The translations under genes and the position numbers were made by a program. Shown here one piece after another: positions 20,942-28,224 of a stretch of DNA of 64,000 nt (positions within the stretch are counted from its first letter, which is position 1; each line of letters opens with the position of its first letter). Source of the stretch: Agromyces larvae (GTDB taxonomy: Bacteria > Actinomycetota > Actinomycetes > Actinomycetales > Microbacteriaceae); NCBI RefSeq assembly GCF_022811705.1, contig NZ_CP094528.1, forward strand, positions 372,001 through 436,000, given 5' to 3'. Under the pieces are notes generated by a model. That model saw only the letters and a program-made list of their open reading frames with translations, searched no databases and was not told the origin of the DNA.

Positions 20942-21529
20942 ATGCGCTGGGACCTGCTGTTCGACGACCTCGAGTCGCAGCTCGACCAGGAGCAGCGCGA
21001 CGAGGAGCGCGCCCTCGCGATCGAGGAGGAACGGCTCCGGCTCGCCCGGCTGTCCCTGCGCGAGCGGCTCGTCGCGATGGCGGCGGAGTCGGATGCTCCG
21101 CTCCGACTGGAACTCGCCGACGGCGAGCGTCGGAGCATCCGACCGACCGGGTTCGGCCGCGACTGGCTGAGCGGCGACCCCGTCGGCGCCGAGCTCGGCC
21201 CGCGTCGCTGCGTGGTCCCGCTCGCCGCGGTGGCGGCGGTGCTGCCGACCCGCGAGCAGGTGCGGGCCGGGCTGGTGCCGGCGCCGCCCCGCGCGAACGC
21301 CCTGCAGGAGCGCATCGGCCTCGCGTTCGTGCTCCGCGATCTGTCCCGTCGGCGCACCGCCGTGGCCGTCACGACCGTCGAGGGCCGGTACCACGGCACC
21401 ATCGACCGGGTCGCACGCGACCATCTCGACCTCGCCGAGCACGACGCCGGCGTACCCCGCCGCGAACGCGAGGTCCGGGGCTACCGCATCGTGTCGTTCG
21501 ACCGGATCGTGCTCGTCGGCTTCGAGTAG
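20942..21529 (+). CDS. Conserved hypothetical protein with N-terminal coiled coil
   Basis: This 195-residue protein has a charged helical N-terminus (about residues 8-50, ESQLDQEQRDEERALAIEEE), likely a coiled coil, then a beta-rich region including RTAVAVTTVEGRYHGTIDRV and ending GYRIVSFDRIVLVGFE. The C-terminal half resembles a small Sm-like or SH3-like barrel by eye only. No membrane segment. I recognise it as a gene commonly seen beside the BldC-type regulator in Microbacteriaceae but know no function. It converges on that regulator. Confidence 0.75.
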   Translation: MRWDLLFDDLESQLDQEQRDEERALAIEEERLRLARLSLRERLVAMAAESDAPLRLELADGERRSIRPTGFGRDWLSGDPVGAELGPRRCVVPLAAVAAVLPTREQVRAGLVPAPPRANALQERIGLAFVLRDLSRRRTAVAVTTVEGRYHGTIDRVARDHLDLAEHDAGVPRREREVRGYRIVSFDRIVLVGFE

Positions 21530-21547
21530 CGGCGAGCGAGCAGCCGC

Positions 21548-21850
21548 CTACAGGTCGCCGTCGACGGGACGAACCCGGCCGCCGCGGCCCGCGGTCGAGA
21601 GCTCGAACACGTTCGAGAACTCGCCCTGATGCCAACTCGAGTAGCGACGCGTGTCTTCGTACCGATCGTCGACCCAGAGCTGGAGCTGGGCGACCTCGAT
21701 GCGCCACGGACCCGACTCGCCGACCCGGATCGCAGGCAGTTCGCCGGTGCGGATCAGCTCGTCGACGGTGGCGACGTCGACGGCGAGGAGCTCGGCGGCA
21801 TCGGCCACCGACATGAATCTGCCGACCTCACTGGTGCGACGTCTGGTCAT
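21548..21850 (-). CDS. BldC/excisionase-type helix-turn-helix protein
   Basis: This 100-residue protein has a MerR-like winged helix: RFMSVADAAELLAVDVATVDELIRTGELPAIRVG, then a GPWRIEVAQLQLWVDDRYEDTR segment. It is longer at the C-terminus than minimal BldC and ends RRYSSWHQGEFSNVFELS. The ATG at 21850 coincides with the start predicted from a GATAAT box (21857-21862). It probably binds DNA as a developmental or stationary-phase regulator, inferred from the BldC family. Longer upstream starts are not supported. Confidence 0.82.
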   Translation of the reverse strand: MTRRRTSEVGRFMSVADAAELLAVDVATVDELIRTGELPAIRVGESGPWRIEVAQLQLWVDDRYEDTRRYSSWHQGEFSNVFELSTAGRGGRVRPVDGDL

Positions 21851-21856
21851 TCCTCG

Positions 21857-21862
21857 ATTATC
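21857..21862 (-). promoter_or_regulatory. -10 box GATAAT of the BldC-like gene
   Basis: Predicted minus-strand start falls on the A of ATG at 21850. Confidence 0.5.
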
Positions 21863-21989
21863 GGGCCGCCCGGCGCGCGACGGGCAGCGTGTGGATAAGT
21901 TCACGGCGGCCTCTCGGGTTCGGGACACGATGGATGCGACGCGGTCGCGCAGGCCGCGACCGACGCGTCGTCAGAGAAAGAGGTGCCCC

Positions 21990-22625
21990 ATGCCACGCCG
22001 CCCCGATCACGATCGCGGAGCCGTCCGGCTCGACCCCCGGCTGCTGATCGGCATGGTCGTCGTCGCGGGCTCGGTGCTCGGGGTGTGGGCCCTCGTCTCG
22101 GGACTCGACGCCTCCACCGAGGTGTACGCCGTGCGCGAGACCGTGACGCCCGGCACCGAACTCACCGCCGACGACCTCGAGGTGCGGTCGGTGCGACTCG
22201 GCGCGCCGGCCGACACCGGTCGCTATCTCGCCGCCGACGACCTGCCCGACGGCGGGCTCGTGGTCCTCCGCACGATCGGGGCGGGGGAACTCGTGCCCGT
22301 CTCGGCCGTCGGCGATCGGGCCGACGCCGACGTGGCGAGCGTGGTCGTCGTCACCCGCGGGCTGCTGCCCGAGGGGGTCGCCGCCGGAGCACGAGTCGAC
22401 GTGTGGAGCTCCGCAGCGCTGGAACACGGCACCTTCGATACCCCGGCCGTGCTCGTCCCAGGCGCCGAGGTGGCCGCGCTCATCGACACCGACGGCATGA
22501 TCACCGAGAGCGGCGCCCAGGTCGAGTTGCTCGTTCCCCGCGACCGAATCGCCGCCGTGCTGCAGGCCCTCGCCGCCGGCGATGCCATCGATCTCGTCGC
22601 CGCACGCGAGGGCGGTGCGCACTGA
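21990..22625 (+). CDS. SAF domain-containing (CpaB-like) membrane protein
   Basis: This 211-residue protein has one N-terminal membrane helix (about 15-37) and a SAF domain (VTPGTELTADDLEVRSVRL, then GLVVLRTIGAGELVPVSAVG) on the outer side. SAF proteins include CpaB/RcpC of Flp pilus systems and FlgA. A weak SD (AAAGAGG) precedes ATG 21990. The stop overlaps the next gene (TGATG). No other pilus-assembly gene (ATPase, TadB/C, prepilin) is nearby, so this is an orphan pair rather than a tad locus. Confidence 0.82.
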   Translation: MPRRPDHDRGAVRLDPRLLIGMVVVAGSVLGVWALVSGLDASTEVYAVRETVTPGTELTADDLEVRSVRLGAPADTGRYLAADDLPDGGLVVLRTIGAGELVPVSAVGDRADADVASVVVVTRGLLPEGVAAGARVDVWSSAALEHGTFDTPAVLVPGAEVAALIDTDGMITESGAQVELLVPRDRIAAVLQALAAGDAIDLVAAREGGAH

Positions 22626-23884
22626 TGGCCCGGCTCATCGTCGCGCTCGACCCCGCTACCGAAGATCGTCTGCTCGCCGATCTCGTCGAACACGGGCACG
22701 ATCTCGTCGCCCGTGCCGCAGACTGGCGCGAAGTCGCGGCGGGCCTCGACGGCGCGTCCATCGACGTCGTCCTCGTCGGGGCCGGGCGCGACACGCTGAG
22801 CGCCGAACTGCTGACGGCGTGCGACGAGCGCGCCGTGCGGCTGATCGCCGTCGCCCGCGACGACCGCGAGCGGGCGATGGCCGCGCAGCTCGGACTGCAC
22901 GAGATCGTCGACTCGTCGGCGTCGTGGGCCGAGATCGAACGGCTCGTGAGCGGCGGCGTGCCTGTGGCATCCAGGGCTGCCGGTCCGCTGCCGCCCGCCC
23001 GGTCGGGCTCCCGCGTGGTCGCGGTGTGGGGTCCGGCGGGCGCCCCCGGGCGCACGACGATCGCGGTGAACCTCGCGGCCGAGCTCGCCGCGACCGGTCT
23101 GCGCGTCGCGCTCGTGGACGCCGATCCGTACGGGGGCACCGTCGCACCCGTGCTCGGGCTACTCGACGAGGCGCCCGGCTTCGCGTCGGCGTGCCGGCTC
23201 GCGGCATCGGGCGCGCTCGACCGTGCCGAACTCGTGCGCATCGCCCAGCGATCGACCGCATCCCGCGTGGCGTTCGACGTGTTCACCGGCCTGGTCGGGC
23301 CCGGGCGCTGGCCCGAGCTGGCCGAAGACCGCGTCGCCACGGCGCTCGACGCGATCCGCACGATCGCCGACGTCGTGGTCGTCGACACGGGGTTCAGCCT
23401 CGAAACCGACGAATCGGTGACCGGAGACCCGTTCGCGCCGCGCCGGAACGGCGCGACGTTCGCCGCACTCGCCGCCGCGGACCGCGTGCTCGCGGTCGGC
23501 CTCGCCGATCCCATCGGGCTGTCCCGGCTGCTGCGCGGTCACGCCGAACTGCTCGAGGCGGTCGAGGCCGAACGCGTCGACGTCGTGGTCAACCGGGTGC
23601 GCGCGAGCGTGCTCGGCGTCGACGCGTCGATGCAGGTGCGCCAGACGTTGCGCCGGTTCGGCGGCATCGATCGCCCCGTGCTGCTGCCGAACGACGCGCG
23701 CGCGTGCGACGCCGCGGTGCTCATGGGCGCCCCGCTGCGCGTGGCCGCACCGCGGTCGCCGCTGCGCTCGGCACTCCGGGCGTACGCGGATGCCGCGTTC
23801 GCCCCGCCGGTCGAGCGCGCGCCGCGACGCCGTCGCGCGCTTCCCGGGCTCGGTCGCCCGGCACCGGTCGCACCGCCCGCGTGA
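22625..23884 (+). CDS. MinD/CpaE-like ATPase-fold protein with altered P-loop
   Basis: This 419-residue protein has an N-terminal receiver-like region (about 1-115, as in CpaE/TadZ) and a ParA/MinD fold from about 135. The P-loop reads GPAGAPGRTT: both the deviant-Walker lysine and the catalytic P-loop lysine of the KGGxGKT consensus are replaced. The switch segments VALVDADPYGGTV and VVVDTGFSLE are present. It overlaps the SAF gene and is probably co-translated. It may localise a membrane complex at poles or septa, by analogy with Rv3660c and TadZ. ATP hydrolysis is doubtful from sequence. Confidence 0.82.
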   Translation: MARLIVALDPATEDRLLADLVEHGHDLVARAADWREVAAGLDGASIDVVLVGAGRDTLSAELLTACDERAVRLIAVARDDRERAMAAQLGLHEIVDSSASWAEIERLVSGGVPVASRAAGPLPPARSGSRVVAVWGPAGAPGRTTIAVNLAAELAATGLRVALVDADPYGGTVAPVLGLLDEAPGFASACRLAASGALDRAELVRIAQRSTASRVAFDVFTGLVGPGRWPELAEDRVATALDAIRTIADVVVVDTGFSLETDESVTGDPFAPRRNGATFAALAAADRVLAVGLADPIGLSRLLRGHAELLEAVEAERVDVVVNRVRASVLGVDASMQVRQTLRRFGGIDRPVLLPNDARACDAAVLMGAPLRVAAPRSPLRSALRAYADAAFAPPVERAPRRRRALPGLGRPAPVAPPA

Positions 23885-23938
23885 GCCCGAGGGCCCCAGC
23901 CCGGACAGCGCGCCCGGCACCCCGCCGGAGCCGGGCAC

Positions 23939-23944
23939 TACGCT
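23939..23944 (+). promoter_or_regulatory. -10 box TACGCT of pdtaS
   Basis: Predicted start coincides with the G of GTG 23951. There is no SD, so the kinase is predicted to be leaderless. Confidence 0.5.
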
Positions 23945-23950
23945 GGGAAC

Positions 23951-25459
23951 GTGTCGACCCTCAGTGAACTCGTCCTCGCCCAGGGCCGCAGCAGTCAGGC
24001 CGACGTCGACTGGCTGCACATGCTCGTCGGCGACCTCCAACTCCTCGCCGACCTCGCCTTCGCCGACATCGTGCTGTGGGTTCCGTCCGGCGACGACGAT
24101 TTCGTCGCAGTGGCGCATTCGCGACCCTCGAGCGCGGCCACGCTGTTCTACCGCGACTTCGTCGGCCAGGCCATCAAGCCGCAGTGGCGCGACCTGGTCA
24201 CCGGCACGTTCCGGTCGGGGCGCATCGTCGATTCGTCCTCGCCCGACTGGTACGAGGAGATGCCGACCCGGGTGCGGGCCATCCCGGTCATGCGCCGCCT
24301 CTCACCGGCCGGCACCGAACTGGCACCCGAACCGATCGCGGTCATCACGCGGCACACCAACCTCAGCACCACGCGCACGCCGAGCCGGCAGGAGCTCACG
24401 TTCAACGACTGCGCCGACGATCTGTTCCAGATGATCGGTTCGGGCGATTTCCCCGACCTCGGGGCGCCGACCGGCCCGCGCCGAGGCGCGCCGCGCGCAT
24501 CCGACGGGCTGATCCGGCTCGATGCCGACGGCGTGACCACCTTCGCGAGCCCGAACGCGCTGAGCGCGTTCAACCGCATGGGATTCGACGACGAGCTCGA
24601 AGGCGAGTCGCTGGCCGAGGTCACCACCCGGCTGCTGACCGGCAAGCTCGTCGTCGACGAATCGCTGCCGCTGGTCGTCACCGGCCGGGCGCCGTGGCGC
24701 ACCGAGATCGAGTCGCGCGGGGTCACGGTCGCGATCCGTGCCATTCCGATCCGGCACCGGGGCGAGCGGATCGGCGCGATCGTCCTCACCCGCGATGTGA
24801 CGGAACTGCGCCACCAGGAGCAGGAACTGATCACGAAGGATGCCACGATCCGCGAGATCCATCATCGCGTGAAGAACAACCTGCAGACCGTGGCGTCGCT
24901 GCTGCGCATCCAGGCGCGGCGCACGCACTCGGACGAAGCGCGCGAGGCCCTCACCCAGGCGATGCGCCGCGTCGGCGCGATCGCGGTCGTGCACGACACG
25001 CTGAGCGAGGGGCTCAGCCAGAACGTCGACTTCGACGAGGTGTTCGACCGGGCGCTGCTGCTGGTCGCCGAGGTCGCCGCAGCGCACAACACGACCGCGC
25101 ACCCGAAGAAGTCGGGCACGTTCGGCGTGCTGCCGAGCGCCTACGCGACGCCGCTGGCGCTGGCGCTGACCGAGCTCGTGACGAACGCGGTCGAGCACGG
25201 CCTCGCGGGTCAGGAGGGCGACGTCGAGGTGATCGCCGACCGCAGCGATCTGACGCTCACCGTGCAGGTGCGCGACACCGGGTCGGGCCTGCCCGAGGGC
25301 AAGGTCGGCGAAGGGCTCGGCACGCAGATCGTCCGCACCCTGATCCAGGGCGAACTGGGCGGCACGATCGACTGGCACACGATCGTCGGTCGCGGCACCG
25401 AGGTCACGATCGAGGTGCCGCTGCACTGGATCGCCGGCAAGGCGACCGTGGCACGCTGA
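23951..25459 (+). CDS. pdtaS: Cytosolic sensor histidine kinase PdtaS
   Basis: This 502-residue kinase has GAF (about 10-150), PAS (about 180-285), HisKA_2 with HRVKNNLQ (His305 in the REIHHRVKNNLQ motif) and HATPase_c (N box ELVTNAVEHGL, then GSGLPEGKVGEGLGTQIV) domains. There are no membrane segments. In mycobacteria PdtaS phosphorylates PdtaR, an ANTAR RNA-binding antiterminator; no pdtaR gene is in the window, which is normal because it lies elsewhere in mycobacteria too. It is next to whiB1, matching Rv3220c/Rv3219. Confidence 0.92.
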   Translation: MSTLSELVLAQGRSSQADVDWLHMLVGDLQLLADLAFADIVLWVPSGDDDFVAVAHSRPSSAATLFYRDFVGQAIKPQWRDLVTGTFRSGRIVDSSSPDWYEEMPTRVRAIPVMRRLSPAGTELAPEPIAVITRHTNLSTTRTPSRQELTFNDCADDLFQMIGSGDFPDLGAPTGPRRGAPRASDGLIRLDADGVTTFASPNALSAFNRMGFDDELEGESLAEVTTRLLTGKLVVDESLPLVVTGRAPWRTEIESRGVTVAIRAIPIRHRGERIGAIVLTRDVTELRHQEQELITKDATIREIHHRVKNNLQTVASLLRIQARRTHSDEAREALTQAMRRVGAIAVVHDTLSEGLSQNVDFDEVFDRALLLVAEVAAAHNTTAHPKKSGTFGVLPSAYATPLALALTELVTNAVEHGLAGQEGDVEVIADRSDLTLTVQVRDTGSGLPEGKVGEGLGTQIVRTLIQGELGGTIDWHTIVGRGTEVTIEVPLHWIAGKATVAR

Positions 25460-25463
25460 CCTG

Positions 25464-25492
25464 AGCCCGCGCCGATGTCGTCGGCGCGGGTT
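25464..25492. terminator. Bidirectional hairpin between pdtaS and whiB1
   Basis: A 10-bp perfect stem (CCCGCGCCGA with TCGGCGCGGG, loop TGTCG), extended by two weaker pairs, sits 4 bp after the pdtaS stop and 15 bp from the whiB1 stop. It can serve both convergent genes. Confidence 0.75.
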
Positions 25493-25507
25493 CGGCGCGA
25501 ACGGGGA

Positions 25508-25756
25508 TCAGCCCGCGCGACGGGCGCGTGCCGCGCGGCGCTTCAGGGCGCGGCGCTCGTCTTCGCTGAGGCCGCCCCACACGCCCGAGTCCTGACCGGT
25601 CTCGAGGGCGTACTGGAGGCAGATCTCGGTCACGGTGCAGCGCGCGCAGACCGCCTTGGCCTTCTCGATCTGGTCGACCGCCGGGCCGGTGTTGCCGACC
25701 GGGAAGAAGAGCTCGGGGTCGGCCGTGAGGCAGGCGGCTTTGTCGCGCCAATCCAT
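25508..25756 (-). CDS. whiB1: Transcription factor WhiB1
   Basis: This 82-residue protein has the four iron-sulfur ligands at Cys9, Cys37, Cys40 and Cys46, the same positions as in mycobacterial WhiB1, and the turn GVWGG before a basic C-terminus (RRALKRRAARARRAG). WhiB1 binds a [4Fe-4S] cluster, responds to nitric oxide and works with the primary sigma factor; it is essential in mycobacteria. SD AAGGAG lies 8 nt before ATG 25756, so unlike many neighbours it has a leader. The pairing with pdtaS supports the WhiB1 rather than WhiB2 assignment. Confidence 0.93.
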   Translation of the reverse strand: MDWRDKAACLTADPELFFPVGNTGPAVDQIEKAKAVCARCTVTEICLQYALETGQDSGVWGGLSEDERRALKRRAARARRAG

Positions 25757-25875
25757 GGAGATGCTCCTTGTGGGTTCTTCGGGTCACAACCACGCGCGCG
25801 TGTTCGCACGACCGGGAACCGGTGGGTTGCGGGGGGAGTGACCGAATCTCGGGAAGTAGGATCAAGAACTGATCG

Positions 25876-25893
25876 GCTCACGTCCCTGTGAGC
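25876..25893. promoter_or_regulatory. Inverted repeat between whiB1 and the divergent membrane-protein gene
   Basis: GCTCAC, six bases, GTGAGC. It lies in the 206-bp region 25757-25962 that must hold both promoters. It could be an operator. It does not fit the CRP consensus because the half-sites are in reverse order. The rest of the gap shows a weak GGGATA region just before 25963 and nothing else clear. Confidence 0.3.
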
Positions 25894-25962
25894 ATCAACT
25901 CGGTCACCTAAATGGTGGCATAGGGCAGAGAGCGAATCAATAGTCGTGCATGGGATAACGCT

Positions 25963-26385
25963 GTGAATGAGGCCGCCGAAACGCCCCCAGGAGTGCGTGC
26001 GGCGATCTGGACGGTTCGCGTGCTGCTCGCGCTCGAGGCGCTCGCGATGGTCGCGGTGCTCGGATGGCTCGTGGTCGATCTGTTCTCGCTGCAACCGTCG
26101 AGCTACGCGACGGCGATCGCGCTCATCGTGCTCGTGGTGATCGGCACGCTGTGGGTGGCCGGATGCGCGATCGGCGCGTTCCGCCTCGCACCGTGGACCC
26201 GGGGCGCGGCGATCGTGTGGCAGGTGCTGCAGGTGTCGGTCGCGGTGGGCGCGTTCCAGGGCCTGTTCGCTCGACCCGACATCGGCTGGCTGCTGCTCGT
26301 TCCGGCGGTCGTGGTGGCCGGGCTGCTGCTCTGGAACCCGGTGCGGCTCGCGTTCACGCGACGCGACCCCGCCTCGGCGCACTGA
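25963..26385 (+). CDS. Small integral membrane protein, hypothetical
   Basis: This 140-residue protein has four predicted membrane helices (about 14-38, 47-70, 80-98 and 105-123) and a short charged C-terminus (TRRDPASAH). The GTG start at 25963 lies 7 nt after a TGGGAT element and has no SD, suggesting a leaderless message; the box is weak. No family is recognised beyond a general conserved actinobacterial membrane protein. It is divergent from whiB1 and convergent with bcp. Confidence 0.7.
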   Translation: MNEAAETPPGVRAAIWTVRVLLALEALAMVAVLGWLVVDLFSLQPSSYATAIALIVLVVIGTLWVAGCAIGAFRLAPWTRGAAIVWQVLQVSVAVGAFQGLFARPDIGWLLLVPAVVVAGLLLWNPVRLAFTRRDPASAH

Positions 26386-26432
26386 GGCGGCCGGGCGGGG
26401 TCGCGGCGGATGCGGTGCTGCGGTGCGCCGGC

Positions 26433-26909
26433 TCAGGCGGCGAGGCCGAGCTCGCGCCGCAGGCGCGCGACGTGCCCGGTCGCCTTCACGTTGTACAGCG
26501 CCTTCTCGATGCGGCCGTCCTCGTCGATGATGAACGTCGAGCGGATGGCGCCGACGACGATCTTGCCGTAGAGCGACTTCTCACCCCACACGCCGTAGGT
26601 CTGCTGCACGGCGAGGTCGGGGTCGCTCAGCAGGGTGAAGGTGAGCCGGTCGCGCTCGGCGAAGCGCTTCAGCTTGTCGACGTCGTCCTTCGAGACGCCG
26701 AGCACCCGCACGCCGGCCGCGGCGAACGAGTTCAGGCTGTCGCGGAAGTCGCACGCCTCGGTGGTGCATCCGGGCGTCATGGCCTCGGGGTAGAAGTACA
26801 GGACGACCTTGGCTCCGCGCAGTTCCGAGAGCGTGACGGGCGTGCCGTCCTGATCGAGGAGCGTGAAGTCGGGGGCGAGGTCGCCGGGGGCGAGTCGTGC
26901 ATCGGTCAT
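26433..26909 (-). CDS. bcp: Thioredoxin-dependent thiol peroxidase (Bcp/PrxQ peroxiredoxin)
   Basis: This 158-residue cytoplasmic peroxiredoxin reduces hydrogen and alkyl peroxides. The active-site segment YFYPEAMTPGCTTEACDFRD contains the peroxidatic Cys of TPGCT and, five residues on, the resolving Cys of the PrxQ class. LGDLAPDF-like N-terminus (APGDLAPDFTLLDQDG) and normal length support the call. ATG 26909 is preferred to ATG 26918 because the TAGCAT box places the transcript start one base before 26909. Confidence 0.93.
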   Translation of the reverse strand: MTDARLAPGDLAPDFTLLDQDGTPVTLSELRGAKVVLYFYPEAMTPGCTTEACDFRDSLNSFAAAGVRVLGVSKDDVDKLKRFAERDRLTFTLLSDPDLAVQQTYGVWGEKSLYGKIVVGAIRSTFIIDEDGRIEKALYNVKATGHVARLRRELGLAA

Positions 26910-26916
26910 GCGTCCC

Positions 26917-26922
26917 ATGCTA
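26917..26922 (-). promoter_or_regulatory. -10 box TAGCAT of bcp
   Basis: Predicted start is 26910, one base before the ATG at 26909, so the message is leaderless. The palindromic element at 26990 lies about 70 bp upstream of the box. Confidence 0.5.
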
Positions 26923-26989
26923 AGCACGTCCCCGCCCCTCCCCGCACCACCCACCCGCCGTCCCGCCGCCCGCCGTCCCGCCCAGAGCG

Positions 26990-27075
26990 GTACGCAATTC
27001 AGGTGCGGAGGTGTGTCGCGGGTGCCCAGACCCCCGGATGTCGCGACACGCCGGGTGCGGACCTGAATTGCGTAC
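26990..27075. repeat. Palindromic intergenic element, copy A
   Basis: A perfect 15-bp outer inverted repeat (GTACGCAATTCAGGT and its complement at 27061-27075) encloses an inner pair GTGTCGCG (27013-27020) and CGCGACAC (27042-27049). The outer arms are AT-richer than anything around them. The element is related to copy B at 51916. It fills the middle of the 244-bp gap between rsgA and bcp and is preceded on the left by a C-rich tract (26941-26983). Confidence 0.9.
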
Positions 27076-27153
27076 ACAGGCGCGCAGACGGTGCGGCGGG
27101 GCACAGCTGGGGCGCGGCCGGGGCACAGCCCGGGGCGCGGCCGGGCTGGCGGG

Positions 27154-28224
27154 TCAGTCGGCGGCGGTGCCGGGGGCGGGCGCGAAGGTCGCGAGCAGGC
27201 GCTGCAGGGAGTCGAGGCGGGCGCGGCCGGTCGGCCCGAGTTCGCCGGCCTCGACGGCCTCGACGATGGCGCAATCGGGCGCGTCGGGCAGATGCGTGCA
27301 GCCGCGGGGGCAGCGCTCGGCGACCACCGCGAGGTCCGAGAAGGCGGCGAGGATGCTGTCGGGCTTCACATGCCCGAGGCCGAACGAACGCACGCCCGGC
27401 GTGTCGATGACCCAGCCGTGTCCGTCGGGCGACTCCACCCGGAGCGAGACCGTCGACGACGAGGTGTGCCGCCCCCGCCCGGTGACCGCGTTCACGTCGC
27501 CGGTCGCACGGTCGGCGCCGGGTACGAGCGCGTTCACCAGCGTCGACTTGCCGACCCCCGAGTGCCCGACGAACACCGTGCGGTGCCCGACCAGCGCAGC
27601 GGTGATCTCGTCGAGCGGGATGTGGTCGGGCGCACTGCGGAACACGGGCAGGTCGAGGCCGGCGAAGTTCTCGAGGAAGGTGCCCGGGTCGGCGAGGTCG
27701 GTCTTCGTGATGCAGACGAGCGGCTCGATGCCGGCATCGTAGGCCGCGACGAGGTACCGGTCGACGAGTCGGGTGCGCGGTTCGGGGTCGGCGGCGGCGA
27801 TCACGATGAGCATCTGGTCGGCGTTGGCGACGATGACCCGCTCGACCTCGTCGGTGTCGTCGGCACTGCGCCGCAGCAGCGTCGACCGCTCGCCGATGCG
27901 CACGATGCGGGCGAGCGTGCCGGGCTCGCCGGACACGTCGCCCACCAGGTCGACGTGGTCGCCTGTCACGACCGACTTGCGGCGCAGCTCGCGCGCTCGG
28001 GCGGCGGTGACCTCGCGCTCGGTGTCGAGGCCGTCGTCGAGCAGCACCGAGTAGCGCCCGCGATCGACGCCGAGCACGGTGCCGGTCACCGCATCGGCGT
28101 GCTCGGGGCGCACCTTGGTGCGCGGGCGGCTGCCGCGGGGGTTCGGGCGCACACGGACGTCGGCTTCGTCGTACCCGAAGGCGTCGTCGTCTTCGTCGTC
28201 GTCGTCCGTGTCCCACCAGCTCAT
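27154..28224 (-). CDS. rsgA: Ribosome small-subunit-dependent GTPase A
   Basis: This 356-residue circularly permuted GTPase helps mature and check the 30S subunit. An acidic N-terminus (DTDDDDEDDDAF) precedes an OB fold, then GTPase motifs in permuted order: G4 ITKTDL, G1 GHSGVGKST, G3 DTPGVRSFG, and a C-terminal zinc knuckle with Cys and His (CPRGCTHLPDAPDC). The ATG overlaps the aroA stop by 4 bp (ATGA). The aroA-rsgA pair is a standard actinobacterial operon (Rv3227-Rv3228). Confidence 0.94.
   Translation of the reverse strand: MSWWDTDDDDEDDDAFGYDEADVRVRPNPRGSRPRTKVRPEHADAVTGTVLGVDRGRYSVLLDDGLDTEREVTAARARELRRKSVVTGDHVDLVGDVSGEPGTLARIVRIGERSTLLRRSADDTDEVERVIVANADQMLIVIAAADPEPRTRLVDRYLVAAYDAGIEPLVCITKTDLADPGTFLENFAGLDLPVFRSAPDHIPLDEITAALVGHRTVFVGHSGVGKSTLVNALVPGADRATGDVNAVTGRGRHTSSSTVSLRVESPDGHGWVIDTPGVRSFGLGHVKPDSILAAFSDLAVVAERCPRGCTHLPDAPDCAIVEAVEAGELGPTGRARLDSLQRLLATFAPAPGTAAD

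Noticed and set aside
21990..23884. Part of a Flp/tad pilus locus
   Set aside because: No prepilin, prepilin peptidase, TadA ATPase or TadB/C gene is nearby; only the CpaB- and CpaE-like genes are present.
25876..25893. CRP/GlxR binding site upstream of whiB1
   Set aside because: The consensus needs GTGA followed by TCAC; the arms here are in the reverse order.
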